A DNA stretch of 8,272 bases from Planctomycetaceae bacterium (lineage in GTDB: Bacteria > Planctomycetota > Planctomycetia > Planctomycetales > Planctomycetaceae): positions 1 to 8,272 of the forward strand of contig JAEUIG010000409.1 of NCBI GenBank assembly GCA_016795125.1. Reading direction: 5' to 3'. Shown here in pieces: positions 5,549-8,272 of this stretch (positions are counted from its first letter, which is position 1; each line of letters opens with the position of its first letter). The notes under the pieces are model-generated. The model worked only from the letters and a program-made list of their open reading frames with translations, ran no database searches and was not told where the DNA came from. The translations under genes and the position numbers were made by a program.

Positions 5549-6358
5549 ATGGTCATCCTGAAACTGGGGGGGAGCCTGCTGACGCTGCCTGACCTGGCGG
5601 CGCGCATCACGGCCGTGCTGGCTCAGCGCTCGGACTGCCGTTGTGCACTGGTTGTCGGGGGAGGAGCGGCGGCCGACCTGGTCCGCGAGTGGGATCGTAC
5701 TCAGCAGCTGGGAGACGAGGCGGCACATCAACTGGCGTTGTGCGCGATGCGATTCACTGCCGAGTTCGTCGCCGCGCTGCTGCCGGACGCCCGCCTCGTG
5801 GGAGACCGGGCGTCGCTCGCTTCCGCCTGGGATTGCGGACAACTGCCTCTGCTGGCGGCGGATGCGTGGCTGAGCAGGGCTGAACAGTACTCCTCCCTCT
5901 CCCCCGCAAGCAGCGTTGACCAATCAGCCGGTTCCATCGGGGGAGAGGGTTGGGGTGAGGGGAATGAGCAGAGCGTTGATGCGGTCCCCTCATCCGGCCT
6001 TCGGCCACCTTCTCCCCGCGACCTCGTCGACATGAGAACGGATGCTCGTTGCGGGGAGAAGGGCGCGAATGAAGGCGGGCTTGAGTGCGCGCTGCAGGGA
6101 TTCACCGTTCCGCATACCTGGGACGCGACGTCCGATTCCATCTCCGCCTGGTTCTCCGAAGAGTTGAACGCCACCGAACTGGTGCTGTTGAAATCCGTCT
6201 CTCGCCCTTTGGGAAACGCAGCCAACGCCGCTCGCGATGGTCTCGTCGATCGTTGTTTTCCCGATGCGGCGGTGCGTCTGGCGCGGGTGTCCTGGGTTAA
6301 TGTGCGCAGTGAGGACTGCGGCATCGAGCCGTGGATAAAGCCGCAGCCCGACGCTTAG
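5549..6358 (+). CDS. Amino-acid-kinase-fold protein, MfnE-like, with a repeat-derived insert
   Basis: Seen: 269 residues starting MVILKLGGSLLTLPDLAARI. VILKLGGSLL (2-11) and ALVVGGGAAADLVREWD (33-49) are the nucleotide-binding glycine loops of the amino acid kinase superfamily. WDCGQLPLL (94-102), PHTWDATSDSISAW (188-201) and ELVLLKSV (210-217) follow in the order seen in the small UMP-kinase-like subgroup that includes MfnE. Known: MfnE phosphorylates an aminomethyl-furanmethyl phosphate during methanofuran synthesis, and many planctomycetes carry methanofuran/tetrahydromethanopterin C1 genes. Inference: this could be that enzyme, but no C1 gene is adjacent, so I give no symbol. Odd: residues about 115-172 come from inserted hairpin repeats, and the protein is about 60 residues longer than I would expect for the family (roughly 200-215). 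Frame is kept and both flanking blocks are intact. Start: ATG 5549 with weak GGTGAG eight bases upstream. Confidence 0.85.
   Translation: MVILKLGGSLLTLPDLAARITAVLAQRSDCRCALVVGGGAAADLVREWDRTQQLGDEAAHQLALCAMRFTAEFVAALLPDARLVGDRASLASAWDCGQLPLLAADAWLSRAEQYSSLSPASSVDQSAGSIGGEGWGEGNEQSVDAVPSSGLRPPSPRDLVDMRTDARCGEKGANEGGLECALQGFTVPHTWDATSDSISAWFSEELNATELVLLKSVSRPLGNAANAARDGLVDRCFPDAAVRLARVSWVNVRSEDCGIEPWIKPQPDA
5891..6064. repeat. Inverted pair of hairpin repeats inside the kinase gene
   Basis: Hairpin A: CCCTCTCCCCC (5895-5905) with GGGGGAGAGGG (5939-5949), 11 bp perfect. Hairpin B: CCTTCTCCCCGC (6008-6019) with GCGGGGAGAAGG (6051-6062), 12 bp perfect. Between them TGAGGGGA (5956-5963) pairs with TCCCCTCA (5985-5992), and GGCC-TTC-GGCC (5996-6006) forms a small hairpin. 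The reverse complement of B aligns with A along its length, so these are two head-to-head copies of one element family. The translation (Ser/Gly/Pro/Glu-rich, for example GGEGWGEG and GLRPPSPRD) has no match to the kinase fold. Known: GC-rich words of the type GGGGAGAGGGTTGGGGTGAG occur as dispersed intergenic repeats in several bacterial groups. Inference: an in-frame insertion of about 174 bp. Confidence 0.75.
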
Positions 6359-6363
6359 ACTCA

Positions 6364-6439
6364 GGGTGCCACTGGCTTTGCCAGTACAGATTCAGTTCGG
6401 CATCCGACGGCCAATGCACTGGCAAAGCCAGTGGCACCC
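6364..6439. repeat. REPIN-like element, copy 2 (perfect 22-bp arms)
   Basis: Positions 6364-6385 are the exact reverse complement of 6418-6439 (22 of 22). Each arm contains its own palindrome, ACTGGC-TTT-GCCAGT on the left and ACTGGC-AAA-GCCAGT on the right. The outer words GTGCCACTGG and CCAGTGGCAC and the 72-bp span (6366-6437) are identical to those of copy 1 at 391-462; the central spacer differs. It starts six bases after the kinase stop codon, so it may also protect or terminate the 3' end of that mRNA. The perfect arms suggest recent movement or selection for the fold. Confidence 0.8.
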
Positions 6440-6500
6440 GTCCGGAATTCCGCAGCTGCGACGCTGCACCAGCAACACACGCAGGCCGCGAGTGGGCTTC

Positions 6501-6507
6501 GAGGAGG
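6501..6507 (+). promoter_or_regulatory. Strong Shine-Dalgarno sequence that selects a TTG start
   Basis: GAGGAGG ends eight bases before TTG at 6516. It is the best ribosome-binding site in the window. It supports TTG as the methyltransferase start over the in-frame upstream ATGs (6366, 6414), which lie inside the REPIN-like element and encode residues unlike the family. Confidence 0.75.
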
Positions 6508-6515
6508 AATCACGC

Positions 6516-7127
6516 TTGGCGAACACCGATCGGGACTGGAACGGGCGGTACCTCGCCGGTGATCTGCCGTGGGACTCCGGCCTGGCGTCGCGCGAGCTGC
6601 AGCGTGTGATTGAAGCACAGCGAATCGCTCCCTGCCGCGCACTGGAACTCGGGTGCGGCAGCGGAACAAATGCGGTTGAGCTGGCACGGCGGGGATTCGA
6701 CGTCACTGGTGTGGACTGTGCGCCACAGGCGCTGAAAATCGCACGCGAGAAAGCGGCAGCGGCCGGGGTCAATGTGCGCTGGATCGAAGCCGACGTGCAG
6801 AACTTCGGGGCCGGGCAGCCGCCCTTCGACTTCGTCTTCGACCGCGGCTGTTATCACTGCTGTCGGCGGGTTGATTTCGCGGGATATCAGGCGACACTGC
6901 GCAATGTCACCCGTCCCGGAACCCTGATGCTCTGCCTGGCGGGAAATGTCGACGACCAGTCCGACAGTCACATTCCGAAAGTTTCGGCCGATGACCTGCA
7001 GCGTGAGTTCGGCCCGCTGTTTGACTTCATCCTCCGCCGCCCATTTCACTTTCAGGACGCCGGCGGTGTTGAAGGACCGCTGGGATGGTCGGTGCTCATG
7101 GTACGTCGATCGAGCAACACCATATAA
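6516..7127 (+). CDS. Class I SAM-dependent methyltransferase (TPMT-like)
   Basis: Seen: 203 residues from TTG 6516 (translated MANTDRDWNGRYLAGDLPWD). The N-terminal W-N-x-RY-x-x-GD-x-PWD-x-G pattern (8-22) is typical of small methyltransferases related to thiopurine S-methyltransferase and its bacterial relatives. Motif I, LELGCGSGTNAVELA (43-57), binds SAM. GVDCAPQAL (65-73) has the acidic residue D67 for the ribose hydroxyls. EADVQNF (91-97) and FDFVFDRGCYHC (104-115) are motifs II-III, and the C-terminal strand ends WSVLMV. Cytoplasmic, single domain, full length. The substrate cannot be read from the sequence; a small thiol or metalloid is possible from the TPMT resemblance, and this is inference. 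Start chosen for the strong SD (6501-6507). It sits 157 bp after the kinase gene with a REPIN-like element between, so co-transcription is uncertain. Confidence 0.9.
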   Translation: MANTDRDWNGRYLAGDLPWDSGLASRELQRVIEAQRIAPCRALELGCGSGTNAVELARRGFDVTGVDCAPQALKIAREKAAAAGVNVRWIEADVQNFGAGQPPFDFVFDRGCYHCCRRVDFAGYQATLRNVTRPGTLMLCLAGNVDDQSDSHIPKVSADDLQREFGPLFDFILRRPFHFQDAGGVEGPLGWSVLMVRRSSNTI

Positions 7128-7131
7128 CAAA

Positions 7132-7231
7132 TGACTATTGACCAATGACAATTTGAGAGCGATGCCGCTGGTGACAACCGGATTTGTCATTCGTCATTTC
7201 TCAATTGTCATTTGTCATTTGTCATTTGTCA
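7132..7231. repeat. Inverted pair of period-7 tandem tracts (TTTGTCA / TGACNNN)
   Basis: Right half: seven consecutive heptads at 7183-7231 with consensus TTTGTCA (four exact, three with one or two changes). Left half: heptads TGACTAT, TGACCAA and TGACAAT at 7132-7152, the same unit in the opposite orientation. As a result 7128-7158 and 7199-7228 can fold into an imperfect stem of about 30 bp with a 40-base loop. It begins immediately after the methyltransferase stop (7125-7127). It could serve as a transcript end. Much richer in A+T than the flanking genes. Confidence 0.7.
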
Positions 7232-7249
7232 TTGAAGGCCGAAAACCTT

Positions 7250-7278
7250 CGATCAACCATAAACCACCAACGATAAGC
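7250..7278. repeat. Period-7 tract (GATCAAC/CATAAAC) before the hydrolase gene
   Basis: Four heptads from 7251: GATCAAC, CATAAAC, CACCAAC and GATAAGC. The tract ends eight bases before the hydrolase ATG, so no Shine-Dalgarno is present. The 16 bases 7250-7265 are repeated exactly in inverse orientation at 8084-8099, across the stop codon of the same gene. Confidence 0.65.
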
Positions 7279-7286
7279 CCCTCCCC

Positions 7287-8096
7287 ATGCCTCGCATTCG
7301 CATCAACGATATTGAACTGAACGTGCTCGACGAGGGCCAGGGGCCGCCGCTGTTGCTGGTCCACGGGTTTCCGCTCGACCACACGATGTGGCGCGCGCAG
7401 GTCGATCACTTTCGCGGCACGCATCGAGTGATTGCACCGGACCTGCGCGGTTTCGGGCAGAGCGACGTGACGCCGGGCACCATCACGATGCAGCGGCATG
7501 CCGAAGACCTTGCGCACCTGCTGGACGCGTTGCGCGTCAAGGAACCGGTCTGCCTGTGCGGGCTGTCGATGGGGGGCTACATCGCCTGGCAGTTCATCCA
7601 GATGCACCACAGGCGGCTGAGTTCGCTGATTCTCTGCGACACGAAAGCGGGCGCGGATGATGAAGCGGGCAAGAAGACCCGCGAGCTGGTCGCCACGCGC
7701 GTGCTTAAAGAAGGACCGGAGTTCCTGGCGGCTTCGATGCCGGAGAAGCTGTTTTCCCAGACGACGCGGTCGGAGCGTGCGGCCGTCGTTTCCGAAACGC
7801 AGGCCGTGATCCGGCGTACGAAGCCGGAAGGGATCGCCGCCGCCGCCCGGGGCATGGCGGTCCGTCCGGACGTCACCAGCCTGCTCGCCGCCATCGAAGT
7901 GCCGACGCTGGTCATCGTCGGAGCGGAGGACGCCATCACGCCGGCCGACGGCATGCAGACGATGGCCGCCGCCATCCCGGGCGCCAGGTTCGTCTCCATC
8001 ACCGGCGCGGGGCACATGGCGCCGCTGGAAGACCCGGCGGCAGTGAACGCGGCGATGGAAGGGTTTTTGCGCAGTGACGAAAGGGTTTATGGTTGA
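7287..8096 (+). CDS. Alpha/beta hydrolase (enol-lactonase/esterase-like)
   Basis: Seen: 269 residues starting MPRIRINDIELNVLDEGQGP. LLLVHGFPLDHTMW (22-35) supplies the HG oxyanion motif (H26, G27). APDLRGFGQSD (50-60) follows, and the nucleophile elbow GLSMGG has Ser94. VIVGAEDAITP (209-219) places the acid Asp215, and GAGHMAPLE (240-248) the catalytic His243. All three catalytic residues are at normal spacing, and a helical cap lies at about 125-185 (EAGKKTRELVATRV...). Known: this layout fits the alpha/beta hydrolase 1 family, closest in style to 3-oxoadipate enol-lactonase (PcaD) and related esterases. No other aromatic-degradation gene is nearby, so the substrate is unknown and I give no symbol. 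No signal peptide, so cytoplasmic. Start ATG 7287 is right for the first strand; no SD. It is bracketed by inverted heptad-tract copies and converges with the gene ending at 8166. Confidence 0.92.
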   Translation: MPRIRINDIELNVLDEGQGPPLLLVHGFPLDHTMWRAQVDHFRGTHRVIAPDLRGFGQSDVTPGTITMQRHAEDLAHLLDALRVKEPVCLCGLSMGGYIAWQFIQMHHRRLSSLILCDTKAGADDEAGKKTRELVATRVLKEGPEFLAASMPEKLFSQTTRSERAAVVSETQAVIRRTKPEGIAAAARGMAVRPDVTSLLAAIEVPTLVIVGAEDAITPADGMQTMAAAIPGARFVSITGAGHMAPLEDPAAVNAAMEGFLRSDERVYG

Positions 8097-8162
8097 TCGT
8101 TTATGGCTAATCGAGAAGGGGCATCTCGGCTATCGATCAACCATCAAGCATAAACGATCAAC
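8085..8162. terminator. Heptad-built inverted repeat between convergent genes (likely bidirectional terminator)
   Basis: GTTGATCGTTTATG (8092-8105) is the exact reverse complement of 8149-8162. GGTTGATCG (8091-8099) can alternatively pair with CGATCAACC (8134-8142). CGAGA/TCTCG (8112-8116, 8124-8128) closes the apex. Both arms are made of 7-bp units: GTTTATG, GTTGATC, GTTTATG, GCTAATC on the left, and GATCAAC, CATCAAG, CATAAAC, GATCAAC on the right. The left arm overlaps the hydrolase stop codon (8094-8096), and the right arm ends four bases before the stop of the converging minus-strand gene. The position fits a shared terminator, but there is no clean U-tract, so the role is inferred. Confidence 0.6.
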
Positions 8163-8165
8163 GCC

Positions 8166-8272
8166 TTACAAGAACATCGGCCACGGCAGCAGGAACGCGT
8201 GGTGCTGGAATAATTCGCGTTTCCCTTCTTCACCGATGAACTGCGTGAAGAACAGCAGGAACACGTAGCTGA
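8166..8272 (-). CDS. C-terminus of an unidentified membrane protein (runs off the right edge)
   Basis: Seen: on the minus strand an open frame enters from the right edge and ends at TAA (8166-8168), giving the last 34 residues. They begin SYVFLLFFTQFIGEEGKREL and end HHAFLLPWPMFL. A hydrophobic, Phe/Leu-rich stretch is followed by a short charged loop and another hydrophobic end, suggesting a multi-pass membrane protein. The competing plus-strand frame across this region reads through the terminator repeat and has no start signal. The segment is too short to assign a family. It converges with the hydrolase gene, whose stop is 69 bases away. Confidence 0.55.
   Translation of the reverse strand, partial: SYVFLLFFTQFIGEEGKRELFQHHAFLLPWPMFL

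Noticed and set aside
4461..5923. Two long minus-strand frames (354 and 391 codons) across hisG and the kinase start
   Set aside because: Both are complements of well-supported genes with conserved motifs on the plus strand, and their own products have no recognisable family.
6366..6515. In-frame upstream extension of the methyltransferase
   Set aside because: It begins inside the REPIN-like element, encodes residues unlike the family, and the strong SD is placed for TTG 6516.
7183..7231. Possible CRISPR array or phase-variation tract
   Set aside because: Units are 7 bp and adjacent with no spacers, so this is not CRISPR. The tract lies outside coding sequence, so slippage would not change a reading frame. 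A promoter-spacing effect on the hydrolase is possible, but no promoter boxes are visible.
7215..8015. A 266-codon minus-strand frame under the hydrolase
   Set aside because: Antisense shadow: the plus strand shows a complete catalytic triad at correct spacing.

Overview
The window looks like a stretch of chromosome from a planctomycete, probably order Planctomycetales; the genus cannot be told from this sequence. The case rests on three things. One gene encodes a BBP7 (formerly DUF1551) outer-membrane beta-barrel protein, a family expanded in planctomycetes. Two paralogous genes encode short pilin-like proteins of a type I associate with planctomycetes (N-terminal 'DEAGFIVSAELVL' block, 'DQSYSY' block, Pro-rich tail). 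The DNA is GC-rich, with wide gaps between genes and few clear Shine-Dalgarno sequences.

The left half (1-3905) is on the minus strand. It holds the N-terminus of an unidentified two-pass membrane protein (cut by the window edge), the BBP7 barrel, and two pilin-like paralogs. The last three each have a hairpin 17-30 bp after the stop codon, so they are probably separate transcription units for cell-envelope or surface proteins. A fourth strong hairpin (2885-2913) sits upstream of the first pilin-like gene without an obvious gene to terminate.

The right half (4536-8096) is on the plus strand and is metabolic. It holds hisG (ATP phosphoribosyltransferase, long form), an amino-acid-kinase-fold protein resembling the MfnE type, a small SAM-dependent methyltransferase that probably starts at TTG, and an alpha/beta hydrolase. 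A converging minus-strand gene ends at 8166 and runs off the right edge. The four plus-strand genes are 134-159 bp apart and have no obvious shared pathway. Linkage of the kinase to methanofuran/tetrahydromethanopterin C1 chemistry is inference only.

The most striking content is the repeat load. (i) Two 72-bp REPIN-like elements (paired inverted short palindromes) lie about 6 kb apart. (ii) A pair of inverted GC-rich hairpin elements is inserted in frame inside the kinase gene. (iii) A further inverted element fills the hisG-kinase gap. (iv) Several tracts have strict 7-bp periodicity but unrelated unit sequences (TTTGTCA; GATCAAC/CATAAAC; CCTCCGN). They sit against start and stop codons and partly form inverted pairs, including identical 16-bp inverted copies on either side of the hydrolase gene. 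I saw no CRISPR array, tRNA, rRNA, transposase or phage gene.
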